DNA from: Atopsyche davidsoni
Taxonomy: Eukaryota; Arthropoda; Insecta; Trichoptera; Hydrobiosidae
DNA: 64,000 bases
Direction: 5' to 3'
Assembly: GCA_022113835.1 (NCBI GenBank)
Contig: JAILWY010000026.1
Location: 7,095,001 to 7,159,000 of the forward strand
Shown here: positions 12,121 to 25,429 of the stretch, in pieces
Numbering within the stretch: the first letter of the stretch is position 1
How the letters are laid out: the number at the start of each line of letters is the position of its first letter
The notes under the pieces: generated by a model
The model's input: only the letters and a program-made list of their open reading frames with translations
The model's database searches: none
What the model was told of the DNA's origin: nothing
Made by a program: the position numbers and the translations under genes

Positions 12121-15100
12121 TGCAACGCTCGCTTTCCGAGCATGCAGGGAATGCGAGTCAGACCTAACCAAAAATTTTAATTGATTCGCAAATATTAATT
12201 ATTCTCGTCGTTGCGTGAAATTATCTTTAGCATTTAGAATGGAAATGTCTGCGTAATAAACACGATAATGTATCAAAACTCACTACATGCTTTAGTAATG
12301 TTATGCAAAATATATTTTTAGTACTAACAGAATATAGTTACTGACACGAATTAGTTGTTTTGCGTTACTCGTGAACATGCGAAGGTTTCCGTCGCAAGGT
12401 GAATTTAAATTATTTGCATACAAACAGATAAGTACTGTGTATATTGGCGTGCATATAAATTACACGAATTTACCTGTAATACATTCAATACACAGTTTAT
12501 TATATCTGAGATCGAGGCTTTTGTTACATAACACTGCGGAACAAGAATCAATCTTCAACTCAACATTCCATCTGAAATAAATTTATACGCTTAAGTATCA
12601 TACCTGATATTTCTTTACATCTATATTACATTACAAAAATAAATTCTACAAAATAATTTATTCTAGAATTCATTTTTTTAATGGTTTTTTTAAGTTACAT
12701 TACTGTGATTTTTGATTGCCAAGGTCGATGAAGCTGTGTTGTGGATCTGGTAATGAAGTCTGTTTGTAATGATGAATAATTTGTATACCTCACAGTTGTA
12801 CTTTTTTAAAACTAACTATGACTTTTTTCAATTTAATTGAAGAAATGTAATTATATAGTTAACGAAATATTGACACAAGATAATCGTTATTACAAAAAGT
12901 TTAAATTTTTAATATTTACAGCATGGTTGTACATGGCCAGCATTGCATTTTCTTATGTATTCTATTCATAATATATATATGTGTAATTCACATTATTTTT
13001 TCAAAGAATTATCATAATACCGATTTCAATTGACGAAATTGATTTATGGAAATAAATATTAGTGAACAAAATATTGCTATAACACGAGTGATATTTCATT
13101 ATTTTAGCTAATGTTTGGTTAATGTTTTATCAGTAAATTGATTACTTCCTATCCTAATTTAATGTTCAAAGTGTTTAAAGGCAATATCCAATATACGATA
13201 ACTCGTGAGGTAAAGCTTCTTGCGGGATCCTCGGGGTTGAAAGGCGCGATAGATAGGTATTTAGGAAGGACCTATTCACGGCCGATGACACGACAGGCTT
13301 AACGTTTTATCCTAACGGCCTCCGTACGTTCCGTGCAGAATATACAAGATGACAAATCACATTACGTGTTGCTGTGTGCATGCATATAATGTCCATAATA
13401 ACATAATGTGTGATGGGTGACAATCATCTTTGGTAAAGCCATTTTGCACATGGATATTTGAGAAGAGAAGTTTAACCTAAGAATATTTTTTGCTCTGAAA
13501 CCTATAAATAGTCGCCAGTTTTTTCCCGTATTCTTTGTTGTGGAAGTATTTTTCATAATGTGGGTAATTGAATTCAATGCTATCGGAAATGACGCGATTT
13601 TTTTATATACGGGCACCCAAATGTAGGGATTGTATAAACGCGTTGGAAAAAATACCTACATGGAGACTTAATTGTAAAATTCGCTGGCATTTATTTTAAA
13701 AGCGACTTTGATAAAATGTGCTAAAATAAATTCTTTCCCAAAAAGCTTTTGGATAAAATTAACAATTATTTTCATTACCTGCATCCGGCGAATTTCAATT
13801 TTGATTTAAAATAATCAAGTATATGATTATAATGATAAAAGCATTCGCACAAAATTCACTCGTTTAAATCTGCAGATCTTTTATGGTAATCACCACTTTG
13901 ATCAAGATGCCAGATTTAAATTAAAACCTGTACTTAAGTTTAAAACGAGGATGCTATAACAAACGTTTAATTTATAAATTTATACCTGCTTAATAATCAT
14001 CAGTAATTATTAGTAATGCATAGACCGCACTTATTGTAACAGCAATTAAGTTTATAACCTAGAGGAGGATCGCCCGAGGATCGATACTTCTCGAGAGCTT
14101 TAAAATGTAAATATGATGTTATTCCACTTACAGATTATATCCGCCATTCGCAACGGACATGACTTCACGTGTCGCTCCTAGCAGCATTATTTTTAATTCC
14201 ACATTTATTTAATGTGTGGGATTGGTGTATTGAATAAACATCGTACGAAGCTGATGTATTTTAAATACATTCCGAAGGAGCGTCTAGAAACACAAGGGCG
14301 TCTGCTTCGCTGTGTACGTTCTAATAAACATTTAACATCACAAGAAATCAATAAAATAAAGATTTATGCGACCATATATAAATATATACGATATAGCATT
14401 TCACTACTGCGATAAATAACTTATAATTACCTTTCAGAGTATGTTTATAAAAAAATATGCGCTAGTAAACCTCGATAATCTTTAGGTATCGAATTTCCCT
14501 TTTAGCTCGATTCTCGAACTACTAACTATGAAGCTTCCTACGTCGTAAAATCTCCCCCAGGGTAACGGAAATGGACTATTCTACTTAATTATTATATTAA
14601 TTAACCATTTCCTTTTGATTCTAAATAAGATGTAGATTTTTGAGATAGCGAATTTATGACTATCATTTATTTTTAGGTATTATTTGCATAAAACAAGTAT
14701 TGCTTTAATTTATTAAAATTAAAATTCATGCTTTTGTTTACATTTTTTTTTTTTTAAATTTGTTAATCTGAAGACTAAGAAAAATTTTAGAAATATAATC
14801 TCAGGTGGCTTTAGGAGGGGAAAGATAACGCAATATTGATTTATTCATTTTTATAAGTGTTTATGTTTTGTTGTATAAATATATCAATATTTCATATTTT
14901 TCGTCTCATTCTGAGAACTCTGCTTTTGGACAAACTTCTATATTTTTGCTGCAGTAAAAATGCTATGAATAATTGAAAATCACCAGACAAGCCGTCTCGG
15001 TATCAATAGATTTGCGCTAGTGCAGTAAAGTAAAAAGACATGCGGCAGTAAAAGAAGTAGGCAAAGTCCCGAATACTGTTGCATTAAAATTCCAAAACTA

Positions 15101-15383
15101 TCATGTATAAAAACTAAAATATCGGATGCATAAATTCTTGTCATGTGTGATATTCAAATGAGCATTTATCAAGATCCACCTTCCCCGCGGTTACTCGGGT
15201 TTGCGGGAACGATGATCGGATGGCTGGACGGCCGGCTTCTTGTCGTGCGGTGTTGGTACGGCGACCGTGACTGCTGGCAGTCAAGGCTGCCGGCCCGGCG
15301 GAAAACCGTGCCGCGCCGCTGCCCCTCTGCGCTCTCCGCTCTCCGCTCTGCCGGGCGCTCGGCTGTGACGCGCCGTGACTCAC

Positions 15384-15427
15384 GCCCGCCACCACCGCCA
15401 CCACCGCCACCACCACCGCCACCACCG
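15384..15427. repeat. (CCACCG)n-type trinucleotide-rich repeat
   Basis: Alternating CCA and CCG triplets over about 44 bp within a GC-rich island at 15180-15460. It reads as polyproline on one strand and polyglycine on the other, but no flanking sequence resembles a protein. Confidence 0.9.
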
Positions 15428-18400
15428 TCAAGATCAATAGGGAGAAGCAAACCCGGCTAACCCGACAAGCTCAGTGTGATTGCGTCCCAATCATCCTTCG
15501 ATACAATTATTAATTATATTCAAATCATGCACACTAGCCCGTGCATATAAAGAATAACTGTGATTTTTTTTAATGACAAATGTTTGCCTCAAACTTCTCG
15601 CCTTTTTTTTTTTTTTCGGTTTTTGTAAAGATGAAAAAATCCACAGAATACAATTATGCATATGCAGCCCACGGTGAATAATGAACGGATTAGTAATTAA
15701 GTTTTTATATTGTAAAATAATTTTTATTATAGTTTGCTCTGGCGGAAATTCTCGCCGTGTCCGCTGGCTCGGCGGCTCTCGGCATTGTTTCGTTCTGTTA
15801 ATGACCGCTGCTGCTCGGCGAGGAAGGATCCGACACGGCGCCGGAGCCGGAGCCATCGCTGCTGCACGCGGTTAATTACTGACGAGCGTACCAGCGCACC
15901 AGCCCCGCTCTCCGGGGCGGGGGCGTCCCGGGAAGCACCGCGTCCCAAATGTGTTTTTGTAGCTAATCGATACAATACTATTATAATATTCTATATCGGC
16001 TACTTTAAAATGGATGCCAAAAGTGCTACTTTAATAGTATACTCAAAACATCAATCAAATATCTCACAATTAAAGTCGAGAATCGCAAACGAATATTAGT
16101 TAAACTCCATAGGATTTTTTGTATCCTGGTAACTTGTAGTCAAAACTCTAATTTATTTTTTATGGCATACAAACACTCCAGACCGCTTCTTCTATTCGAT
16201 TTTATATTTTTAAAATTCATACTAGTATCGCTGTAATATTTGTAGATGCCTGTGTTACATCATATCCTTCTGTTTTAAAAAATCGCACATATTCTACATA
16301 AGAGTTTTACAAATCGTAACCTAAATTATTGCGATAATATGATCTACAAAAAGGTACAACTACCGGTCGGCGGAATGAGAGTCCATTCTTCAGGAGATTT
16401 CGTCTTGTCAACGGCTCGTTCTCGATAACACTCGGATTTTTTTACAAATACAAAAAGAACCACGTTTCACGGTCCAATTGACGCTAAATATCTCTCAGTG
16501 ACTGATTTTTCAAATATAAATAAACAATTTTATTCTACGCTATTTTACAAAATCACGATTTATATAGATAGCTATGAATATAACGCGGTGTTTTTTTTAA
16601 ATTATTTTTCTTGCGATCCATTGAATGGCTTCCCAAAGAAAACATCGCTTTTTGTATATACCTATTTATTGGTATTGAATTCGCGTTATTTTTTCCTTAC
16701 TTCATGAAAATATACATTTGTAAATTCTAGAAAAGTTTTACAAACTATGACAATTTAAAAAAGTACCTACAGCCATACTTTAATATCAACGTCATAAAAG
16801 ATACCACTTTTTTGGTATTTACTAAGAATATATGACAATAAATAAGATTTCACGCATTCTCTCAGGTGTATTGGCTCTATTGTTATTTTTTAATTCATTT
16901 AAAACTCACAATTATAAAAAAATGCTTCTTTGAAAGGGGTATAATACACAATATAAATTTTATATTCGTATTTTGAGGATGTTAGTACAATCTTTTAGCG
17001 GTGTATTTTTATATTGCTGCAAAACGCAACAATAGATAATTTTTTTTTTTTTTTCATTTCCAAGGTATAATGAGTATCTTGTGCATTTTTACGCATGTAT
17101 TTCAATAAACCTGACCACACCTGTGCTGATCAGCTCGTAACGAGGTCCTCCCGGCAGCACATGGGCGGGTCAGGGGGCGTGCTAGCTCCGATGGTCACCT
17201 TCTGCACATCGCAAGGCCGAGAATGGAAACCAATGCATCAACTCAATTATAATCGTCTCATGTATATTCTCGGAATTGTCGTTATGAGTTGACGATTGAT
17301 TATAATCATTTAGTATGACATGGCTTTAAACCAGAATCGTGCAGAGAATTTATTCAATAGAACATATTTGAGATTTGACCGTGTTGCTTGTATGTACCCG
17401 ATTCATCAAAGCACAATGCGCACATCTCGTAAGACTGAGTAATATTAGTAAAGAAGATTTATTAATGACTATTTCTTAAAAGTCAATAATAAATAAAACA
17501 TTTTTATGTTTAAAATCATCGATTGTATTTCTGCTACTGAATTTCTATCGAAACCTTGCACTGACTAAACGTATTATACCGAGATTTGAATCAACTTAAA
17601 ATCCCACCAATTTATTCTCAGCGTAAAAGATATGGACTTTTTTAATTATATTTTTATACCTATTCAGACTATTTAAATATAAATAAATATATAAGAAACA
17701 GATTATTTCCAGTTCACATATTTTTGTCGTACTAAAGCTATAATTTATAACATATAGAGATGCCGTTTTATTCACTGCTTTTTATTCGGTCAATCTTAGT
17801 AATATATGATTTAATGCCGTCGTAACCTGCATTGTATTTTTTGGTTTTATAGCTACCAATATTAAAAACATAAATCCGTTGTAGTAAACAACTCTACATA
17901 AGACTAATGACGTGCTGTATGATAAAAAATATAATTTATGATTTTGATAAATCCAATTCCAGATGTAATTTAAATAATAAAAATACTGGATTGGTAGCCA
18001 GTATGGCTCATGGGTGATGAAAATAACTATTATTAACATATTTAATTTTTTTAAGGTTTTGAACAAATAAGTTACAGCACTGAAAATCTGTAAGAATAGA
18101 AGCGATTTAAAATTGAACGTTGTGCAGAGTGGTGAAACACCGTGAAGAATATAAACACCTGCAGAGACCCATTGTGGCAGTGAATGGACACTAGTTGGAG
18201 ATTAATATCCCATATGTCTAATTATTTTCGGCTTACATGATTAAATACTCCTCTCTTCGCGTCTTTCATTAGTTAACTGCCTATAATCTCGGCGTACAAA
18301 GAGTCGGTAGATCTTTTCCAATTCCAAATCAGATTCTTTTGAAAGTCTATTTATAAATCGCTCACCCGGAAGTTCCGTTGAAGTATCACGGAATTCGATT

Positions 18401-19016
18401 TCATAATGACCCTACCGCGTCTCGGATCCATTCTTTAGGGATCGTTGTCTTCGTGATTGTGAGTTCTCATGCTGGCGCGAGGCATTCTCCCTATCCTCAA
18501 GGTCAGCTGCCAATGAGAGAGGGCTCCACACCAGTTGTAGAAAAATGCCATATTTAATAACTTTTTATCACATTAAAACTTTATCTTAGTAAAATGATTA
18601 TAATGAAGTAAATATTCAGATTAATAAGTAGTATATAAGAGTCCATAATACACAAAACAATGTTTAAATATCTCACAGATTTGTTTTGTAAGACTACTTT
18701 CATTTTATCGTTTCATTTTCTATCCGCTTTGCAGTTTTTTACTTAATTAATTACAAAATGCTTCCGATTATCGAAAATGTTGGTTTTTATTCCAGACCGT
18801 CGTTAAAAGAAACAGCATTCAATAAATCGTAAACAAACTAAGAAAATAACTTAAATAGAGTAATATTAATTTTAGATTAATGTCAATCAGAATGCGTTTT
18901 TATTTACCCATGCAGGTATTAGTATATTTATGTGCAAATCATTAAATATTGATTAGCCCGAGCATATTAGTTCATATGTAGAATATGATTATTAAAAATT
19001 CTCACTAAATTGCAGT

Positions 19017-19091
19017 GGCTCGTTAGCATAGTTGGATAAATGCACCGGCCATGAAAGCTTGGGGATGTGGGTTCGAATCCCTCACAAGTCA
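19017..19091 (+). pseudogene. tRNA-like sequence with intact Pol III A and B boxes (SINE head or tRNA pseudogene)
   Basis: A cloverleaf can be drawn. The acceptor stem GGCTCGT/ACAAGTC has one mismatch and one wobble, and the D stem GCAT/ATGC is perfect. The anticodon stem CCGGC/GCTTG has one mismatch and one wobble, and the T stem GTGGG/CCCTC has one mismatch. The A box TAGCATAGTTGG (19024-19035) and B box GGTTCGAATCC (19070-19080) both match consensus. The anticodon loop is CATGAAA, with A instead of the near-invariant U33, and the TGA anticodon would imply serine although the long serine variable arm is absent. A TTTT follows from 19100. It is better read as a tRNA-derived SINE head, such as those known in moths and butterflies, or a decayed tRNA copy, than as a working gene. 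The SINE body is not identified. Confidence 0.6.
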
Positions 19092-22000
19092 CGATGATAT
19101 TTTCTGAGAGTTTTCTTTAATTGTTTTCAATGTATGAAAAAATGTGCTTAATTAAATAGAGTAACACAATCAACCTACAATATCTAATAATACTTGTTTT
19201 TGGGGTATAAAAACATAACCAACAATGTGATCTTGACTGGGTGAATAATATTTTAGTAAAAATAATTCTAAAGATGTGCATAGAACATGCCCTAATAATA
19301 TAATTCTCTTTTGAGTAATGTTTATTATATGAGATATAAAAGTAATATACTTTACAATTTGTATATATTTAATTAATTATTTCTCTAACTTCGTGTATCT
19401 GGAAATTAATTATACGTTACTCAAAACATGTAGATAATTAAAATAAAACCAAGCAAAGCTACTAATTTAATTTATTTAAAAACACTTCAGTTCATTCGCC
19501 GATCGGCAATCACAATCTGTTTTGAAAAAAAAAAAACGGTTTGTCGTGCGATCACAAACTGTTCCCAAGGTCTCTGTCATTACCCGGCAAGTTATTGCAC
19601 TTAATGCAACCTGTTGGGTATAAATCACTTGTAATATGCGGTCTGCTTTTTTTCCATTCCTTTCGTTATTTGTTCGGAGCTGTATTGATGGCTAGCGTCC
19701 TCGTGTGCCATTATAACAGCATTTTGAAATGATATGAGAACCGAGCAGCGTGTATCTACTAATGTGATTCCACTATCTCCCGTGATTGTGTAAGTATTCT
19801 CGGAAGTGCTGCCTCAGAGGGTAATTTAATGTTGACATCTCCTCCGGCGCGCTCCAGGCGGAGAGGAAACCTTATGTCTGGGTTGGTCCCTTACCAAGTC
19901 GGTGCGTTTGAACCTTGCATAAATACAATTTACATTACATTACACATAAGCAAACATTTTATATCATATGGTCACCGATTTTTCAAATTCACTCAAACCC
20001 AGTATCGAATTTATTTATATACTGTCGAAAATCGTGGTTTGCAGGATCATATACCCTCTATGATTATCTTGGGTTTATATGGAAACACTTTTATAATTAT
20101 AATATTAAACACAATATTAGATAATTAGTACATAAATAAATAATGAGAAGCGAATTTTTTTTTGTAGATTTGTTGATGTAAATTGCAGGAGGAATTTATT
20201 CAGTTATTCAACAATAATATTCATTCATATGTAGTGCATGCACTCTGCAGGTTCCGTACTCTCCAACGTTGCAATGCAGCTCTTGTATGTTAGGTCAAAC
20301 TGCTATCACATAATCACCGAACGCAATTGTATGCAACAATTGTACAGCACAAATTCATTTCAGCATGTTACCGGGTCACCATGCGATTTTAGTGTCTGAA
20401 TAAAACTTTACAATACAATTAATTTACTCTAATCGAACAGGCTCGTCTCCGCGATCCCATCATCGGAGGACTCCCGTCAATCAGTCAATCAGACACGCAA
20501 CCTCTTTCTTTTGAACATTATTCCTAAAAATATATGTACGAACATTGCTTATTATTTAATCCATGATGCTCTTGACTTTCTTGGTCTGCGCCTACCTTTA
20601 ATGCAACCTCTATAACGCTTTGCACTGAGCGTTATTGGGATATTTCGAACTCATTTTTTATTTTTGATATTAAGCGCTTCCACCTGTTTTACTATTATTT
20701 AAAACACCCAGTATCCGTATTCGTATCGCATTGAAGTAAATAAATTATAGTGGAAACATGTTTGATAAAGATTTATTTTTTACTTACTTATTTTATACTT
20801 TGTATTTATATTCTTATCAATGGCATTGTCAAAAATTCTAGTTATAATTATGACTGCAAAATGTGTCCTCGTCACACTATCCTGTATTGTAAGGCCTATT
20901 ATTACTAAATTAAAATCACAAAAATTTGCATTAATTTTTTTTATCAAATATTGCCATCAATTGGGTTTTCGTACTATCGGATAGCGGCTATGTAGGTTAA
21001 TTGCGCCATTACATAATATGGTTTGCATTTATAGAATAAAGCTGGCAGCAAATGTGTCCGCAACGAAGCGAAATTAAATTCCATCAACTGGAAAAAAAAC
21101 GGTAAATTTAAAGAAAGCAACCAAATTACCGGCTTCCTAAATACGTCATGAAGCTATTTTTTAAATTTCAATTACAATTTAATTTTTTCAATATATTAAG
21201 CATGCACATTTTACTGCTCAGTGACTAATGAAATAATACAATGGTGTGAAAATATACGACCTTGGCGACAAATTTACGTGATATTTTTCATTTTGAGAAA
21301 TAGTTTTGCTTCTATGCATGTCGCTTTAAATACATATAATTTTCAATATTCAAGAAAAGCTATTATCTTTGTAATGATGGCAAATCTAAATTATAGATTT
21401 AACTGCAAGTACCTACCGTTTACGACTTGATAGCCGTGAAGAGAATAATAATACTAGAAAAAAATATCGGATTTCTCGGTGGTGTCTGATTGTACGTTCT
21501 ACCTATAAAAAGCACCATAAATTATATCTGCAAGCTCCCGGTTTATTATCCAGATAATAAAAAGTCGTCTTTCTCTAAATCTACAATCTCGCAATTAACA
21601 ATATTTATTGCCGAACTTTTTTTTCTTGTAAAATCGATACAAATATCATATTGTATATCTATACACTTTTATAGCTCGTAATTAAAATACAATATACATA
21701 GAACACAAATGAGGAGCCAAAAATGTATGCATGACTTATACAGGATAATAAACATTGATTTTTTTAAATATATAGACTGCTCTCTTAAAAAACGAGTCTC
21801 TTTAATTCTTAAAATTGCATACTATTTTTATTATGTAATAATTTTATGAAATAATAATAATAAATGTAAATAAATTCTTGCAGCCTTTAATATTTCTTAT
21901 TTCGCAATTTAAAATAAGCAAAGGTATATTATTATAATAATCTGTTTATCAAGGGGAGTGGTTAAAACTTAAAAGTTAATTAAATTAAAATAGAAAACTG

Positions 22001-23424
22001 CTTATATTATTAATGACTATAATTAAAGTTGTACAATTATTAATTAAATAGAAAGTTAATTCAGCAAATAAGTAGCAATGGTACTTATTACAGTACGTGC
22101 TCCGAATTATTATGAAATCGCATATTCTAATCTACCTGCAACAGCGACAGTTACAAAAAACCACAAATAACCGATACTACATAACATGTTATCAGAAATC
22201 GTTGGACCAGATCATTCTAATAATCTTCTTGAGCGATCTGCGCGTATACATATCATACACAGCATGGAGATCGACACGTTGCCGTGTACAAAACTAGGTA
22301 CAGTCAGATAAGAGTACATTTACATAATGGAGATAGCATACCGTAGAAAATCGTGTCTGTTTTAAATATTCAAAAGAAGTTGTATTAAGTATTGATACCA
22401 GATCGAAAGCAAGATTATATAGCCGCTCGGTTTCAATATTCATACATGTCGAATAATACAGACGTCGATATGTATCTGACCACTTTTATATGAGTAATGA
22501 GAAAAACTTTGAGATTATCTATTCTGTCAGATTTACTTGTGAGTATGATTGTTCAACTTCAATACTTAGTATACTCGTTATATTTAATACTTGTATGTCA
22601 TAATTCACATTTTTTAAACCGGTTATAATTTATTGTAAATTATTGGTATAACGCTTCAATAATAAAATAATGTACTTTTTACCAATCTATAACTTTTAAT
22701 TGATAAAAAAATATTTATTTGTAATAGAATATGGCGATGTTGGTAAAGATTATGTTATTTCGTAAATTATCAAATTCGTTACGTAAGGTGACTTAGCATT
22801 CGGAAACATATCATGTTTTTTGATTGACGCAAAATACACCAGACTGTCTGTCATTTGGTATCGTAACTGAAAATTATTGTTTGTAGAATGTGAATTCATA
22901 GTGGTGCGTTCTGACATTAAATATAATGGCACGAAGAAGTAACATGTATCTATCTTCCCAAATTATTGAGAATTTGATTTATATTTAACCGACCCGTGGT
23001 AAATTAACTTTTCTAATATTGTTTTTTAGGATATCTTAAAAGAGATTTTTTGTATTGATTTTAAATATAATGCTTTTAAAATTATTATTTATTTTTAAAC
23101 ATAAATTTACTCGTTAAATTAAAACAAACAACTTAATGATTTAATTTCACAATACTGCATATAGTACTTGTTGTGCAGAGAGTTGATTAACTTAGTGTAA
23201 AACATTGAAAAAAACACTGATAAAACTGTTAACAGAAGAACAATGTCACACTATATAATTTATTATTTAAGATTAGGTTTATCTACAAGGATATGAATTG
23301 TCAACAACTCTACATGATTAAATATGTAGTTCATCCAAGGATTACTTTGTTTATTCAATAAATTGTTATGCTTATATTTAAATTAATTATTTCATGATCT
23401 TTTCACTTATTTATTTAAGGTTTT
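19092..23424. other. AT-rich non-coding DNA
   Basis: I see no gene, RNA or recognisable element between the tRNA-like sequence and ratchet point 2. Weakly GC-rich patches are near 19830-19920 and 20440-20500. Confidence 0.5.
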
Positions 23425-23458
23425 CTATAATCTGTTTTTGTTTTTGTTTCAGGTAAGT
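23425..23458 (+). other. Recursive splice site (ratchet point) 2
   Basis: A T-rich tract at 23431-23449 (T-runs broken by single G or C) leads to CAG at 23450-23452, fused directly to GTAAGT at 23453-23458. A branch-point-like CTATAAT lies just upstream. It is the same composite site as ratchet point 1, on the same strand, 16,549 bp further on. I saw no equivalent perfect ACTTACCTG site preceded by the complementary context on the - strand. Confidence 0.7.
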
Positions 23459-23523
23459 TTTTCAGTAAACATCTAGCATTGATGTTCTCATATCTACCTT
23501 ACTTCAATCACTTTTGTGCGGTG
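23453..23523 (+). other. Candidate RS-exon 2 (71 nt) ending at donor GTGAGT (23524-23529)
   Basis: From the ratchet point, 71 nt lead to GCGGTG|GTGAGT, a good consensus donor. In phase 1 the segment is stop-free, but 71 is not a multiple of three, so inclusion would shift the downstream frame. In phases 0 and 2 it hits TAG or TAA early. It therefore behaves as a potential poison exon if retained after an EcR-A type exon. This is inferred from splice-site words only. Confidence 0.45.
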
Positions 23524-24039
23524 GTGAGTTATTTTTTATTTTATCTGAAGACCTGAAGATCGACCTGTAAAAATAATTTTTACTATTTCACGTATCACAG
23601 ATCGAAACATGCACAGTAGTAGGAGTTTTTTTATCCGATATTTTAGAATCCTGAAAATGGTTGACATTTCAAGATATTTTTATGTTGTTCCAACAGACAT
23701 CAATACGCGTGCGCCTTTTCATACTGATGAACTCAATTATTTTTAACCATATAATATATGGTCACTCTTCTGCCTGCAATAAATATATATTTCTTTTTAC
23801 ACCGCATCTTGTTATTAAAGACTTAAAACACTTAATGGGGACAACTTATACAGCTTATGACTTTAGTAGATACTTTCTTCGTAAGTGTAGTAAAAAAAAA
23901 AGACAAATATCATTAGAATAATTTGTAGACAAAATAGTTTAGATAAATTGAATGCAAGAATTTAAATAAAATAATAAAAACATAAAAGTTGAACAATGCT
24001 GCCATTTTCCATGTCAATGGAGGTCTGCCGCTTTTTTTA

Positions 24040-24330
24040 TACTACCCAGCCATCTCATCTTCAATCTACACAAACTGACGCCCCTCGGGGTCACTGTGGA
24101 ATACCCTCTTTGCTGGCTGCCGTCCGTACGTGCGGTGTAGATGAACCCTTCCAACGCAGCCCACCAAAAAAATAAAACTAAATTTCAAAATCCTTTTATT
24201 TTTAATTAATTAAATTTACAATAGTTCTTAAGGCTAAGGTTATGGTAAGGTGCGGGGCTATCCTCTGATCCTGCGCGCAGGTTGTGGGGCTTGCAATGTA
24301 TGACTTAGGCGGTAGCATACATGAATTTTG
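24040..24330. repeat. Possible transposable-element remnant
   Basis: A sharply bounded GC-rich patch includes a small hairpin (GACGCCCCTCGGGGTC) and, after an AT-rich spacer, a 12-bp palindrome CCTGCGCGCAGG at 24270-24281. Its texture differs from the surrounding sequence and from the other islands. I cannot assign a family, and a regulatory element is equally possible. Confidence 0.25.
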
Positions 24331-24719
24331 AAACTTTAATTACATTATTGTGTTAGGCAGAGAAAATAAGTGGAAAAACCCTTTATTTGCATAAGTTTGT
24401 GTGTGATAAATAACTAAGCAGCCTACCAATTTGTATTGGCTTAAATACGCATACATCCTAGTGTAAAAAATGAGCTCAGTACTGTCGCGTTTCCTAGAAA
24501 TTTTGCCGTCATGTTAAGACTTATAAATACCTCTCCTTGTAACGACTATAAATGTATACCGTGAATGAAATTGATAATTTTAGTACACAAAAATTAATTT
24601 AAAATACATAAGCATATGAAATATGACATCAATCACGTCAATCGGATATAACTAATCCTCAGCTGCTACCATCTTCAAGCCAAAGGTCTTCGCCGTCACC
24701 CACTTTCTAATTACTCTAT

Positions 24720-24850
24720 CGATATTCATTTGGGCAACATCTCCGCTGACGTCACAGCCGTCCCGCGCGCGACCTGCGCCAATGTCAAGCGGCCAGGCGT
24801 CACTGTTGTGCATGCATTGTAATGCAGCACTGCGGGTGACCCTAATTAAC
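24720..24850. promoter_or_regulatory. Short GC island with a CRE
   Basis: CpG-rich, with a full CRE TGACGTCA at 24747-24754 and a self-complementary TGCATGCA nearby. No coding potential is recognised. The regulatory role is inferred. Confidence 0.35.
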
Positions 24851-25429
24851 TATACAATTATTCGCATACAACTAGATTGGCATACAACACTTGCATCTTT
24901 ATATTAATTCAATCGTTAAATCGCTGCAATACAATGAAAAATAAAAGCATTACAAACCATAATAAAAACTTATTTCAGATGATATTCTGTATCATCTTGT
25001 GTTTCTTTTTTGCGGTGTATATTTTTCTGCCTGCATAATAAATCGATCTGCTAAATCGTTTGAGTTATTTTTATAATGCAACCGATGTCTATTCTGTATA
25101 ATTTTAAAAGCTATAAATGCTACGAATCCTATCGTCATAAATAATAATTGCATCAGTAAAAAATAAGCTTTATAGAAAATATAATTGTGTTTTTTTTCTC
25201 CTTTAAATTCTTTACTAATAGCCTACAAGTTTTTATTTGCGAATAAAAATAACAAAAGAATAAAAACAACATCCCGAATATCGTGTCGTATTTTGATATT
25301 GGCGAATAATGTTGACTTTTTTTTCATTGTTAGTTTGTGAGCGTGTAATAAATATAAATTTTACTTTACAAAATAAACACAGCGTTAACAATAGGTAAAA
25401 TATGTATTACACTTCAGCCATTCATGTCC

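Larger units (their letters stand above)
7901..19014. other. Non-coding DNA between ratchet points (left part)
   Basis: AT-rich sequence with GC-rich patches at about 10430-10500, 10960-11170, 11440-11500, 11930-12165, 13200-13330, 15180-15460 and 15740-15950. Apart from the repeats listed separately I see no gene. A possible 11-nt micro-exon-like arrangement is at 8888-8898 (see findings). Confidence 0.5.
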
